This document shows positions 18,617-26,916 of a stretch of DNA of 64,000 nt, in pieces (the first letter of the stretch is position 1; every line of letters starts with the position of its first letter). The stretch is from positions 62,001 through 126,000 of the forward strand of contig JAIXPX010000002.1 in the NCBI GenBank assembly GCA_027486035.1. Reading direction: 5' to 3'. A program made the translations under genes and the position numbers. Below the pieces are notes generated by a model, which worked only from the letters and a program-made list of their open reading frames with translations, was not told the DNA's origin and made no database searches. Source of the DNA: Erythrobacteraceae bacterium. GTDB lineage: Bacteria > Pseudomonadota > Alphaproteobacteria > Sphingomonadales > Sphingomonadaceae.

Positions 18617-19159
18617 ATGCCGGACGCGAAGGCCAAGGCGGCGGAGCGGCGCTGGCCGACCCGCCACCCCGGCCCGGCGGTCTATTCTCCCTGCGCAGGC
18701 TACCGCTACCGGCTCGAGCGCATTCTGGGGCCCGGGCCGACCATGGGGATCGTGATGATCAACCCCTCGCGGGCGACCGAGGATCTCGACGACCCGACCA
18801 TCTCCAGCGTGCAGACCCTGTGCGCGCGGCTGGGCTTCGGGCGGGCGATCATCGGCAACCTCTTTGCCTGGCGGACGCCTGACGTGTCCGACCTCGCGCG
18901 CGTTGCCGATCCGGTCGGGCCGGAGAATGACAGCCACCTTGCCGCCATTGCCGCGGATTCGGACAGGCTGGTGGTTGCCTGGGGCGCGGCGGGCAAGCTG
19001 CCGCGCGCCCACGCCGATCGCTGGCGCGAGGTGGTGGGCATCCTGGGGCGCAGCGGCAAGCCGCTCCATTGCCTCACCCATCTGAAGGGGGATCATCCGC
19101 GCCACCCGCAGATCCTGATCCACGAGACGCCCTTGCCCTTGTGGCGCTGCCCTGCCTGA
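18617..19159 (+). CDS. DUF1643-domain protein
   Basis: A 180-residue cytoplasmic protein of unknown function. The core motifs are YRYRLERILG, IVMINPSRATEDLDDPT, a GNLFAWRTPD segment and VVAWGAAGK, typical of DUF1643. The function of this family is not established. It starts 7 nt after the symporter stop and may be cotranscribed with it. It converges with the downstream lipoprotein gene with only a 13-nt gap. Confidence 0.82.
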   Translation: MPDAKAKAAERRWPTRHPGPAVYSPCAGYRYRLERILGPGPTMGIVMINPSRATEDLDDPTISSVQTLCARLGFGRAIIGNLFAWRTPDVSDLARVADPVGPENDSHLAAIAADSDRLVVAWGAAGKLPRAHADRWREVVGILGRSGKPLHCLTHLKGDHPRHPQILIHETPLPLWRCPA

Positions 19160-19172
19160 AGCAGGCCGGGGA

Positions 19173-19598
19173 TCAGCCCTTGGCGTTCTTCACATATTCC
19201 ACCGGCACGAACGGCCCGAGCGAGCACGCCGCGCCGCGCTGCACGGTGCCCCCGATGTTCTGGAGCGAATAGACGATCTGCTGGGTGCACAGCTGGTCGA
19301 TCGACGTCTCGTAGGTGATCGCGCGATCGAAACCGAGGCCCGGGCAGCGGCTGGTGAGCGTGCTGCGATAGACCGTGCCGCCCTGCATCTCGAAATCGAT
19401 CACCCGATCAGAGCGCACCACGGTGTTGCGCACCTGCGAGCGGTTGATGCAGCTCTTGCCCTTGCCCAGCACCCGTGCGGCCGGCGCGGCGGCGATGGCG
19501 GCCTCGGAACGGGCTGCCTCGCGCGCAGGGTCGGCAGGCACGCAGGCCACCAAAACGGCGAGGGCGAGGGGGGCTGAAGCGAGCGGGCGCAGGTCCAT
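19173..19598 (-). CDS. small lipoprotein, DUF6491-like
   Basis: A 141-residue predicted lipoprotein. The signal ends in a lipobox LVAC (Cys19), followed by an Ala-rich linker and a compact domain containing SCINRSQVRNTVVRSDR, a YRSTLTSRCPGL segment and two further cysteines. The pattern (Cys-Ile-x-x-x-x-Ile/Val-x-x-x-x-Val ... Cys-Pro-Gly-Leu) resembles DUF6491, recognised from memory. Role unknown. The ATG at 19598 is used because the signal peptide starts there; 51 upstream in-frame residues look noncoding. Confidence 0.7.
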   Translation of the reverse strand: MDLRPLASAPLALAVLVACVPADPAREAARSEAAIAAAPAARVLGKGKSCINRSQVRNTVVRSDRVIDFEMQGGTVYRSTLTSRCPGLGFDRAITYETSIDQLCTQQIVYSLQNIGGTVQRGAACSLGPFVPVEYVKNAKG

Positions 19599-19654
19599 GG
19601 CGTGTCTCTCCACCTGAGATTGCGCCATGATCGCCCCGACGCTTGAACGGCGGC

Positions 19655-20329
19655 TTAATCCGCGCCAGCCGGGCTTGCGGTGCGGCCCTTGGGCGGTTCC
19701 GGCACCTTCTTCCTGAAGGAACACAGGTCCGCGACCTTGCAGCGCCAGCATTCGGGCGTCCGCGCCTTGCAGACATAGCGTCCGTGCAGGATCAGCCAGT
19801 GGTGCGCGTGAAGGCGGAAGGGCTGGGGCACGCGCTTTTCGAGCTTCGCCTCGACATGATCGGGGGTCTTGCCCTTGGCCATGCCGGTGCGGTTGCCGAC
19901 GCGGAAGATGTGGGTGTCGACCGCGAAGGTCTCCTGCCCGAACCAGCAGTTGAGCACGACATTGGCGGTCTTGCGCCCGACGCCGGGCAGACGGACGAGA
20001 TCTTCGCGGGTGGCGGGCACCTCGCCGCCATACTCGTCCACCAGCAGCTGCGAGAGCGCGATGACGTTCTTCGCCTTGGAGTTGAACAGGCCGATGGTCT
20101 TGATGTGCTCGCGCAGCCCCTCCTCGCCCAGATCGAGCATCTGCTGCGGGGTCTTCACCCTGGCGAACAGCGCGCGGGTCGCCTTGTTCACCCCCACGTC
20201 GGTCGCCTGCGCGGAGAGCGCCACAGCGACGACGAGCTGATAGGCATTGCCATATTCCAGCTCGGTCTGGGGCGCCGGATCATCCTCCGCAAGGCGGCGG
20301 AAGAATTCGAAGATCTGGTCCTTGGTCAT
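19655..20329 (-). CDS. nth: endonuclease III
   Basis: A base-excision repair DNA glycosylase/AP lyase for oxidised pyrimidines. The 224-residue protein has the helix-hairpin-helix LPGVGRKTANVVL with the catalytic Lys, the catalytic Asp in AVDTHIFRVGNR, and the [4Fe-4S] cluster C-x6-C-x2-C-x5-C in CKARTPECWRCKVADLC. The C-terminal tail is short and Pro-rich. Its ATG overlaps the stop of the upstream M48 protease gene by four bases, so the two are translationally coupled. Confidence 0.96.
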   Translation of the reverse strand: MTKDQIFEFFRRLAEDDPAPQTELEYGNAYQLVVAVALSAQATDVGVNKATRALFARVKTPQQMLDLGEEGLREHIKTIGLFNSKAKNVIALSQLLVDEYGGEVPATREDLVRLPGVGRKTANVVLNCWFGQETFAVDTHIFRVGNRTGMAKGKTPDHVEAKLEKRVPQPFRLHAHHWLILHGRYVCKARTPECWRCKVADLCSFRKKVPEPPKGRTASPAGAD

Positions 20330-21507
20330 TTGCCCCCTGCCGGCGCCTTGGGATGCGCGGCCTTCCACTCCATGGCCCGCAAGGCACGCTTTTCGACCGA
20401 GGGGTGGGTGTAGAACAGCACTTCTTCCAGCGCCGATGGACGCGGGTAGCGGTATTCGGCGGTCTTCACCAGCGCAGTCGCGAGCGCGTCGGGCTCGTTC
20501 ACGGTCATCAGCGAATAGCGGTCCGCCTCGCTCTCGCCCATGCGGGTGAGGGTGTTGGTGAGCGGGGTCACCAGCAGGCCGAGCACCGATCCCACCACCG
20601 CGAAGACCGGCAGGCCGCGCGGCTCGTCAAGCCGGGCGTCGCTGCCCAGCAGGCGCGCGGTGGGTGCGAACAGGCGGTTGAGCAGGAAGAAGAACACCAT
20701 CGCCAGCACCGGGAAGATCACCGCATAGCGCCACACATGGCCGAGCTTGTAATGGCCCGCCTCATGCCCCGTCACCGCGCGCACCTCGGCGATGCTCGCC
20801 TGTTTCAGCGCCACATCGGAAATCGCGATCCGCGCGGTCGGGCCGATGCCGGAAACATTGGCGGTGAAGCGATCGGACTGGCGCGAGCCGTCATACATGA
20901 AGATCCGGTCGTGTGGGATCTCGACATCGTCCGCGATTGCCTCAAGCGCGGTGCGCACCTCGCCCGGCGGCACCGGCTTGTATTCGTTGAACAGCGGCTC
21001 GATCAGCGCCGGACCGGCCAGCAGACCCAGCAAGGCGGCACCGCCCGCCAGCCCCCCGCTCCACAGCCACCAGCGCGCGCCGGTGCGGCGGATCAGCGCA
21101 TAGACCCCTGCCAGAAACAGCCCGCCCATCACCATCGTGATCGCCTCGCCGATGGCCGCCTGGCCGAGGAAATCGCCCAGCGGCTGGCTGGAGAGGCCAA
21201 AGCTGCGCTCGCGATACCAGTCGGTATAGATCTCCCACGGCAGCGCGATCAGGGTGGAGATGATGAGGAAAGCCGCGCTCACCGTGAAGGTGGCAAGAAA
21301 GCGTCGCGGATCGCCAAAGCGCGCCGCGACCCGGTCCAGGAGCTTAAGGCGCACCATGACGAGCGCGACCAGCAGCGATACGCCGACATTGATCAGCAGC
21401 ACCCAGTGATTGCCGGTGGTATAGGCCTGCGCCTGAGCCAGCGCGTCAGGTCCGAGGGTGTCGACCAGCCGCGCGGCTTCCTGCGTGGGGGTGAGGGTGG
21501 CAGTCAT
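20326..21507 (-). CDS. M48-family integral-membrane zinc metalloprotease (Ste24-like)
   Basis: A 393-residue membrane protease. It has a membrane-spanning N-terminal half with about five hydrophobic segments, the zinc motif GHEAGHYKLGH, the downstream Glu ligand in MGESEADRYSLM and the C-terminal THPSVEKR typical of Ste24/CAAX-protease relatives. In bacteria such enzymes act in membrane protein quality control. The ATG at 21507 is preferred to a TTG five codons upstream. Operon with nth through a 4-nt overlap. Confidence 0.9.
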   Translation of the reverse strand: MTATLTPTQEAARLVDTLGPDALAQAQAYTTGNHWVLLINVGVSLLVALVMVRLKLLDRVAARFGDPRRFLATFTVSAAFLIISTLIALPWEIYTDWYRERSFGLSSQPLGDFLGQAAIGEAITMVMGGLFLAGVYALIRRTGARWWLWSGGLAGGAALLGLLAGPALIEPLFNEYKPVPPGEVRTALEAIADDVEIPHDRIFMYDGSRQSDRFTANVSGIGPTARIAISDVALKQASIAEVRAVTGHEAGHYKLGHVWRYAVIFPVLAMVFFFLLNRLFAPTARLLGSDARLDEPRGLPVFAVVGSVLGLLVTPLTNTLTRMGESEADRYSLMTVNEPDALATALVKTAEYRYPRPSALEEVLFYTHPSVEKRALRAMEWKAAHPKAPAGGK

Positions 21508-21566
21508 GATTAAGGCTCCCAAGTGTGTTGCCTAGGCAATGCACCATGCGCCATGGCGGTCAAGCA

Positions 21567-22298
21567 TCACAGGCCGAGCACGTCGTTCATCGAGTAGCGC
21601 CCGGGCCCCTTGCCGGTGAGCCATTGCGCTGCCTTCACCGCGCCGCGCGCGAAGATCATGCGGTTTTCGGCCGAGTGGGAGAGGGTAAGGCGCTCCTCGC
21701 TGCCCGCGAAGATCACCGAATGCTCGCCCGCGACCGTCCCGCCGCGCAGGGTGGCGAAGCCGATCGCGCCCTCGGCCCGGGCACCGGTCATGCCGTGGCG
21801 GCCGCTCTCCATGTTGTCGCCGAGCGCGATGCCGCGCCCCGTGGCGGCGGCCTCGCCCAGCAGCTTGGCTGTCCCCGAGGGCGCATCGACCTTCATGCGG
21901 TGGTGCATCTCGAGCACTTCGATATCCCAGTCCGGCCCGAGCCGCGCTGCGGCCTCGCGCACGAGGTGAGCCATGAGCGTGACGCCGAGCGAGAAATTGC
22001 CCGATTGCAGCACCGGCACGGCGCGGGCGGCCTCGGCGAGCATGACGAAATGGGGCTCCTCGAGGCCCGTGGTGCCGACCACCACAGGCTTGCCGGCTGC
22101 CTTGGCTGCGGCAAGGTTGGCCGCCAGCGCGTCAGGCGCGGAGAAATCGATCAGCACGTCGCACTGGCTGGCAAACGGCCCGATGCTCCCGCCCGCATCC
22201 ACGCCGGCAAACAGCACATGTCCAGCATCGGCAATCGCTGCTTCCAGCGCCTGACCCATGCGGCCCTTGTGCCCGATCACTCCGAATTGCAGCATCAT
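21567..22298 (-). CDS. dapB: 4-hydroxy-tetrahydrodipicolinate reductase
   Basis: NAD(P)H-dependent reductase of the lysine/diaminopimelate pathway. The 243-residue protein has the Rossmann motif GVIGHKGRMGQAL near the N-terminus, DFSAPDA, the GTTGLEE loop, NFSLGV, the catalytic EMHHRMKVDAPSGTA motif and a C-terminal FARGAVKAA. It is slightly shorter than E. coli DapB (273 residues) owing to a compact nucleotide-binding domain, as in other alphaproteobacteria. Transcribed in the same direction as the M48-nth pair, 60 nt upstream of it. Confidence 0.95.
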   Translation of the reverse strand: MMLQFGVIGHKGRMGQALEAAIADAGHVLFAGVDAGGSIGPFASQCDVLIDFSAPDALAANLAAAKAAGKPVVVGTTGLEEPHFVMLAEAARAVPVLQSGNFSLGVTLMAHLVREAAARLGPDWDIEVLEMHHRMKVDAPSGTAKLLGEAAATGRGIALGDNMESGRHGMTGARAEGAIGFATLRGGTVAGEHSVIFAGSEERLTLSHSAENRMIFARGAVKAAQWLTGKGPGRYSMNDVLGL

Positions 22299-22311
22299 CT
22301 TATCCCTGTTT

Positions 22312-22425
22312 CGTCATGCTGAACTTGTTTCAGCATCCATCCCGCGTCTAGGCTCAATCCGCGCTCGTGGAGCTATGGACTCTGGAAGCGAAGCTGACCA
22401 AAGGTCAACCAAGTTCAGGGTGACG
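22312..22425. repeat. 114-bp element with terminal inverted repeats (MITE/REP-like)
   Basis: The left end CGTCATGCTGAACTTG (22312-22327) and right end CAAGTTCAGGGTGACG (22410-22425) are inverted repeats matching at 14 of 16 bases. Internal hairpins include ATGCTGAA/TTCAGCAT at the left end and TGACC/GGTCA near the right. It fills the dapB-sirtuin divergent gap. The GTCAT/AC-C/GCTGAACTTG-TTTCAG ends look like a repeat I associate with many sphingomonad genomes; that is memory, not a search. No other copy was noticed in this window. Confidence 0.7.
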
Positions 22426-22438
22426 ACAAGGGAAAGAC

Positions 22439-23149
22439 ATGGCGGCACCCTGCAGCATCGTCATCCTCACCGGCGCAGGGATTTCCGCCGAGAGCGGGAT
22501 CGACACCTTCCGCTCGGCCGGGGGCCTGTGGGAGCAGCACCGCATCGAGGACGTCGCCACGCCCGAGGGCTTTGCGCGCGATCCCGATCTGGTGCTGGGC
22601 TTCTACGACATGCGCCGTGCCGCACTGGCGAATGTCGCGCCCAATCCCGCCCACGCGGCGCTCGCGCGGCTGGAGCGCGAATTTGCGGGCGAATTGCTGC
22701 TGGTCACCCAGAATGTCGACGATCTCCACGAACGCGGCGGATCGGCCCGCGTGCTGCACATGCATGGCGAATTGAAGAGTGCGCTGTGCGCCTCGTGCGA
22801 GATGCGCAGCCCTTGGGAGATGGCGATGATCGACCGCCCGCCGTGCCCCGTCTGCCGCGCGCCGACGCTGCGCCCGGACGTGGTGTGGTTCGGCGAGATG
22901 CCTTACGAAATGGGCCGCATCTATCAGGCGCTGGAGGCCTGCGATCTGTTCGTCAGCATCGGCACCTCGGGCGCGGTCTATCCCGCTGCCGGTTTCGTTC
23001 AGGAGGCGCGGGCGAGCGGGGCGCGCACGCTCGAGCTCAATCTCGAGCCTTCCGAGGGATCGCGGCTGTTCCACGAGAGCCGCCGCGGGCCTGCCAGCCT
23101 GCTGGTGCCGCAGTGGGTGGAGGAGGTGCTCAGTCCGGCGGGGGCATAG
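22439..23149 (+). CDS. cobB: NAD-dependent protein deacylase, class III sirtuin
   Basis: Removes acyl groups from lysines using NAD. The 236-residue sirtuin core has TGAGISAESGIDTFR (11-25), TQNVDDLHERGG, the catalytic His in HMHGEL, a zinc ribbon with two Cys pairs (ALCASC and CPVC), RPDVVWFGE and SIGTSGAVYPAA. The YxxR pair (Tyr56, Arg59 in FYDMRR) is the class III (SIRT5/CobB) signature for succinyl-/malonyl-lysine, so desuccinylase activity is predicted besides deacetylation. The start is the ATG at 22439, 13 nt after the repeat element. Confidence 0.93.
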   Translation: MAAPCSIVILTGAGISAESGIDTFRSAGGLWEQHRIEDVATPEGFARDPDLVLGFYDMRRAALANVAPNPAHAALARLEREFAGELLLVTQNVDDLHERGGSARVLHMHGELKSALCASCEMRSPWEMAMIDRPPCPVCRAPTLRPDVVWFGEMPYEMGRIYQALEACDLFVSIGTSGAVYPAAGFVQEARASGARTLELNLEPSEGSRLFHESRRGPASLLVPQWVEEVLSPAGA

Positions 23150-23264
23150 GGTTGGGCTATGTTCGCGCTGTTTATGGTAGCGGCGCTGCGGGAGTGATCG
23201 GGCCGTTAGTCATGGTCTTATTGATCGCCATCTACAGGCAACGCGTGGCGGCGCGGCGGCGAGC

Positions 23265-24029
23265 TTAACCGCAGGTCTTGCAGCCGGGGTCCTTGGCGAT
23301 GCGGAACGTGCGCATCCCGGGTTCCAGCCCGTCGAGGATGTGGAGTTTGCCCCAGCCCGGCTCGCCCAGGGCGGCGGTGCCGGCCAGCAGCACCTTGATA
23401 GCCTGAAGCGCGGCAAAGGTGCCCGCCCAGCCCGCCATCGCGCCGAGCATTCCGTCATCGGCGCAGGTGTCGCAGTCTTCGGCATCGAAGGCATCGCCCA
23501 CGAAGCAGCGGTAGCAGGCCTCGCCCGGCAGGTGGCCCGCAAAGGCGCCGACCTGTCCCTGGAAACGACCCACCGCGGCCGAGAGCAACGGGATGCCCGC
23601 CGCGACGCAGGCATCCGAGACGGCAAGGCGGGTGGCGAAATTGTCGGTCCCGTCGATCACCAGATCGCAGCCGGCCATCAGCGCGGCGGCATTGTCGGCG
23701 GTGATCCGCGCATCGGAGACGTCGACCACGAGCGAATCGTCGAAATTCGCCAGCCAGCGCCGCGCCGAGACCGCCTTGCCGTAGCCGACATCGCGGGTGG
23801 TGAAGATCGTCTGGCGCTGGAGGTTGGAGACGTCGACCACGTCGCTATCGACCAGCGCGAGGCGGCCGATCCCGCTTGCCGCCAGATATTGCAGCGCCGG
23901 GCTGCCGATTCCGCCGAGGCCGATCACCGCCACGCGCGATTCGGCGAGCCGGACCTGCCCCGCGCCGCCGACTTCGGGCAGCACGATGTGCCGAGCGAAC
24001 CGCTCCAGCCGGGCGCCCGGCAGGCTCAT
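23265..24029 (-). CDS. HesA/MoeB/ThiF-family adenylyltransferase
   Basis: A 254-residue E1-like enzyme that adenylates the C-terminus of a small sulfur-carrier protein for molybdopterin or thiamine/thiolation pathways. It contains the Rossmann/ATP motif VIGLGGIGSPALQYLAASG, the VDSDVVDVSNLQRQ segment with its ATP-binding Arg, the DGTDNFATR Asp, and Cys pairs CYRC and CKTC for structural zinc. MoeB and ThiF cannot be told apart by sequence alone. No sulfur-carrier gene is adjacent. The ATG at 24029 overlaps the DUF983 stop by four bases. Confidence 0.9.
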   Translation of the reverse strand: MSLPGARLERFARHIVLPEVGGAGQVRLAESRVAVIGLGGIGSPALQYLAASGIGRLALVDSDVVDVSNLQRQTIFTTRDVGYGKAVSARRWLANFDDSLVVDVSDARITADNAAALMAGCDLVIDGTDNFATRLAVSDACVAAGIPLLSAAVGRFQGQVGAFAGHLPGEACYRCFVGDAFDAEDCDTCADDGMLGAMAGWAGTFAALQAIKVLLAGTAALGEPGWGKLHILDGLEPGMRTFRIAKDPGCKTCG

Positions 24030-24445
24030 TTCGCGCTGTCCCTCGTGCGCCGCTCCTGCCGGAAGGCGCCGATGCCATGCCACCACAGGAAGGCGATCAC
24101 CGCGCCCTTGGTCGGCTGGAGCATGGCGATCAGCATTGCGATCGCGACCGGCAGCAGGATCGCGAGCGTCAGCCACGCCGACACCCCGCCTGCGATCATC
24201 GCGATCACCACCGGCGCGAGCAGGTGGCCGACCACGAAGATGCCGATATAGGCCGGAAAGTCATCCGCCTGCTGGACTGACCAGTCCTGCTTGCAGTGGC
24301 CACAGCGCTCCACGGGCTTGAGCCACTGGCGGAACAGCGCCGCCTCGCCGCAGCGCGGGCAGCCGCCCTTCGCCCCGCGCAGAAGGGCGGGAATCCACCC
24401 GCCGGGCAGCTCGATGAGCTCGGGAGAAAGGCGCTGGGAAGGCAT
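24026..24445 (-). CDS. DUF983 membrane protein
   Basis: A 139-residue protein with a zinc-ribbon-like N-terminus (CPRCGEAALFRQW and CGHCKQDW, two CxxC pairs) followed by two strongly hydrophobic segments (about residues 66-115). This is the layout of DUF983, often found near cytochrome oxidase or quinone genes in alphaproteobacteria, function unproven. Cotranscribed with the ThiF/MoeB-like gene by an ATGA overlap. It lies downstream of dnaA on the same strand. Confidence 0.85.
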   Translation of the reverse strand: MPSQRLSPELIELPGGWIPALLRGAKGGCPRCGEAALFRQWLKPVERCGHCKQDWSVQQADDFPAYIGIFVVGHLLAPVVIAMIAGGVSAWLTLAILLPVAIAMLIAMLQPTKGAVIAFLWWHGIGAFRQERRTRDSAK

Positions 24446-24472
24446 GGAGAGGCTGTTTACAGCCTGTGCACC

Positions 24473-24486
24473 GCCTGTCGACAGGC
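24473..24486. repeat. 14-bp perfect palindrome between dnaA and DUF983
   Basis: GCCTGTCGACAGGC lies in a 101-nt gap that also holds GGCCTGTCGA and CGACAGGC half-sites, so the CCTGTCG motif recurs four times. A protein-binding site or part of the DUF983 promoter is possible; nothing more can be said. Confidence 0.35.
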
Positions 24487-24546
24487 CTGTGGAGGGGCCT
24501 GTCGAAAGTGCAGTGCAAAGCTGGTGGATCGACAGGCGGCGGCCGG

Positions 24547-25950
24547 TCAGCTTTCGAGCTGGCGCAGCAGGCTGCGCACATCGCCGTCCATGTCGGCATC
24601 GCGCTGGCGCAGATCCTCGATCAGGCGCACCGCGTGGATCACGGTCGAGTGGTCACGCCCGCCGAACTTGCGCCCGATTTCCGGGTAGGAGCGGGGGGTG
24701 AGCACCTTGGAGAGATACATCGCCACCTGGCGCGGGCGCACCACGGCGCGGGCGCGGCGCTTGGAGCTCATCTCGGCACGATCGATGCGGTAGAACTGGC
24801 AGACCGTGCGCTGGATTTCATCAATCGTGATCCGGCGGCGGTTGGCCGAGAGGATGTCGGTGAGCTGCTCCTCGGCGAGTTGCAGCGAGACGTCCTGCCC
24901 TGTCAGCTGGGCATAGGCGATCAGCTTGTTGAGCCCGCCGACCAGCTCGCGCACGTTGCGGGTGATGGTGCGGGCGAGGAAATCGACCACGTCCTCGGGC
25001 ACGCAGAGCGGCGCGAATCGGGCGAGCTTGGAGACGAGGATGGTCTTGCGCAGCTCGATGTCGGCCGGCTGGATGTCGGCGACGAGACCCATCGACAGGC
25101 GGCTGAGGAGGCGCGGCTCCACGCCGTCCAGCGCCTGGGGGGCGCGGTCGGCGGCGAAGACCAGCCGCTTGCCCTCGGCCAGCAGCGCGTCGATCGTGTA
25201 GAGGAGCTCTTCCTGTGCGCTCGCCTTGCCGATGATGAACTGGATGTCGTCCACCAGCAGGAGGTCGAAGGAGCGCAGGCGCGCCTTGAACTCGATCGTC
25301 TGGCTCGACTTCAGCGCCTGGACGAATTCGACCATGAAGCGCTCGGCCGAGCAGTAGAAGATGCGGGCCCGCTGATGGGCCTGGAGATAGCCGTGGCCGA
25401 TCGCGTGGAGGAGGTGGGTCTTGCCCTGTCCGGTCGCCGCCTTGAGGTAGAGCGGCGAGAACTGCGGCTGTTCCAATGCAGCCATGCGCTGGGCCGCATT
25501 GCAGGCGAGGATGTTGGCCTCGCCCGTCACGAAGGCGGCGAAGGTCAGCGAGGGGTCAAGCCCTACCGAGGAGGTGAAGGTCGCATCACCCAGGCTGCCG
25601 GCCGCCATGGCGATCGCGCTCGCGCCGTCATTGGCGGGACGGCGACCGTCGTCGAGCCGCAGGTCGGGCAGCTGGCGGCGACCCGGGTGGACCATGATGT
25701 TGACCTTGCGCACTTCGCTGCGCGCAATGCTCCAGGCGAGCTGGAGGCGGTCATGGAAACGGTCACGAACCCAGTTGGCCGAGAATTCGGTCGGGAGATA
25801 GAGGTCGAGCGTGCCGCAGTCGCGGTTCAGCGCGCCGAGCTGGATCGGCTTGATCCACTGGCTGTGCAGCTGGTGCCCCAGATCCTTGCGCAGGCCCTGA
25901 CTGATATCGGACCAGTCGGCAGCGAGATTAACAGCTTCGGAGTCTTCCAT
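24547..25950 (-). CDS. dnaA: chromosomal replication initiator protein DnaA
   Basis: The initiator of chromosome replication. The 467-residue protein has the N-terminal DnaB-interaction domain (1-80), a short linker, the AAA+ domain with Walker A ATGQGKTH (172-179) and Walker B in LLLVDDIQFI, and the C-terminal DNA-binding domain with RSYPEIGRKF and the signature GGRDHSTVIHA. The ATG at 25950 (MEDSEAVNLAADW) is preferred. An in-frame GTG at 26004 would add 18 residues and sits inside a DnaA-box-like sequence. It lies downstream of rpsT on the same strand, as in many alphaproteobacteria. Confidence 0.96.
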   Translation of the reverse strand: MEDSEAVNLAADWSDISQGLRKDLGHQLHSQWIKPIQLGALNRDCGTLDLYLPTEFSANWVRDRFHDRLQLAWSIARSEVRKVNIMVHPGRRQLPDLRLDDGRRPANDGASAIAMAAGSLGDATFTSSVGLDPSLTFAAFVTGEANILACNAAQRMAALEQPQFSPLYLKAATGQGKTHLLHAIGHGYLQAHQRARIFYCSAERFMVEFVQALKSSQTIEFKARLRSFDLLLVDDIQFIIGKASAQEELLYTIDALLAEGKRLVFAADRAPQALDGVEPRLLSRLSMGLVADIQPADIELRKTILVSKLARFAPLCVPEDVVDFLARTITRNVRELVGGLNKLIAYAQLTGQDVSLQLAEEQLTDILSANRRRITIDEIQRTVCQFYRIDRAEMSSKRRARAVVRPRQVAMYLSKVLTPRSYPEIGRKFGGRDHSTVIHAVRLIEDLRQRDADMDGDVRSLLRQLES

Positions 25951-26361
25951 CAGATGTTCGTCGGCCTGGCGACCTGCTGTCCGCGCCTTGTCAGTCCTGT
26001 GCACAAGCTCATCCCCAATTCACCCAACGCCCGCCAGCCACGCGGGCTCACAGACGCAACTTCATCCCATTGCGACAGGCATTGTTGTTCCTCACCCCGG
26101 AATCGCTGATTCCGCGGCACCCCCCTGTCGGCCAGTTTGTAAAAGCACCCGGACTGTCCCCGCCGGATGCGCCATGTAAAGAACGCCGAGCGGCTTTGCG
26201 CAAGCGCGGACTTTTAAAAAAAGTGAAATAATCCTGTTGACTCGCTCCAGAGCCGCAGGCGTACGTTCATGTAATTGATTCCTAAGGAATAACCCTGAGA
26301 AAGCGCGCGAATCGCAGGGATTCCTGAGAAAAAACCGGATCACGGCGCATGCAATTTGCGC
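25951..26361 (-). other. dnaA leader region
   Basis: About 410 nt upstream of dnaA without a credible gene. It contains TGTGCACAA at 25998-26006 (one mismatch to the DnaA box on the minus strand), an AT-rich run around 26213-26232, the 6-bp-arm palindrome ATTCCT/AGGAAT near 26278-26290, and two copies of CCTGAGAAA. It may hold the dnaA promoter and autoregulatory sites. Only one DnaA-box-like match was seen, so it is not called an origin. Confidence 0.4.
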
Positions 26362-26398
26362 AAAGGAAAAGGGCCGCGCCCATCGAGCGCGGCCCTTT
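26362..26398 (-). terminator. Rho-independent terminator after rpsT
   Basis: A perfect 12-bp stem AAAGGGCCGCGC (26368-26379) pairs with GCGCGGCCCTTT (26387-26398). On the minus strand it is followed by TCCTTT. It lies about 70 nt beyond the rpsT stop and separates rpsT from dnaA. Confidence 0.85.
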
Positions 26399-26467
26399 GC
26401 GTTTCGTGCAGCCCGGCCGGAGCCGGAACAAACCTGGTCTACGAAGCCAGGTTCGAATCGATTCGGC

Positions 26468-26728
26468 TCAGAGCGTGCCGACCCGGCGGGTCAGGCGCGA
26501 CATCTTGCGCGCCACGGTGTTCTTGTGGAGCACACCCCGGGCAACGCCGCGCGCCATTTCCGGCTGGGCCGCCTTGAGCGCCGCAGCTGCCGCTTCCTTG
26601 TCGCCCGCTTCGCAGGCCGCTTCGACCTTCTTGATGAAGCTGCGGATGCGGCTCACGCGCGCGCCATTGATGGCGGCGCGGTTGGCGTTGCGACGGATGC
26701 GCTTCTTGGCTTGCGGCGTATTGGCCAT
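26468..26728 (-). CDS. rpsT: 30S ribosomal protein S20
   Basis: An 86-residue basic, all-helical small-subunit protein that binds 16S rRNA. The signature is [17 protein letters not shown] with the C-terminal [17 protein letters not shown]. Length and start are exactly those of the family. A good promoter (26842-26870) and a strong terminator (26362-26398) make it a single-gene unit. Confidence 0.97.
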   Translation of the reverse strand: MANTPQAKKRIRRNANRAAINGARVSRIRSFIKKVEAACEAGDKEAAAAALKAAQPEMARGVARGVLHKNTVARKMSRLTRRVGTL

Positions 26729-26841
26729 AATTCGTGTCTGTCTCGCGGTTGGTTCTGGCCGCCTTGATGCGACCGGGAAACTGTGTCGGGTTGCTCGAAA
26801 ACGGGCAGCCGGGCACGGGGCCTGACTGCCGGAAAGCGGCG

Positions 26842-26870
26842 CACATAGTCGGCAAGTGTTCCGAGGTCAA
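26842..26870 (-). promoter_or_regulatory. sigma-70 promoter of rpsT
   Basis: On the minus strand TTGACC (26870-26865), a 17-nt spacer, then TATGTG (26847-26842), about 115 nt before the rpsT ATG. The optimal spacing and position between mutM and rpsT make this the best promoter seen in the window. Confidence 0.65.
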
Positions 26871-26916
26871 CGATTCTCCCGATCGGCGGCGAAGACGCCG
26901 CGAGGCGGGCCCGCAA

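Noticed and set aside
16075..18636. 853-codon open frame antisense to dapE and the symporter
   Set aside because: Composition is His/Asp/Arg/Gln-rich, typical of an antisense shadow, and it runs across two real genes.
23150..23268. Very short plus-strand frame after the sirtuin gene (ending at 23268, about 19-24 residues, hydrophobic start)
   Set aside because: Too short, no clear ribosome-binding site, and overlaps the 3' end of the ThiF/MoeB-like gene.
24446..24546. Replication origin next to the dnaA 3' end
   Set aside because: The CCTGTCG palindromes are not DnaA boxes, and no AT-rich unwinding region is present in this 101-nt gap.
26092..26343. 83-codon minus-strand frame in the dnaA leader
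   Set aside because: No ribosome-binding site, odd composition and no family; it spans the AT-rich leader and is probably noncoding.
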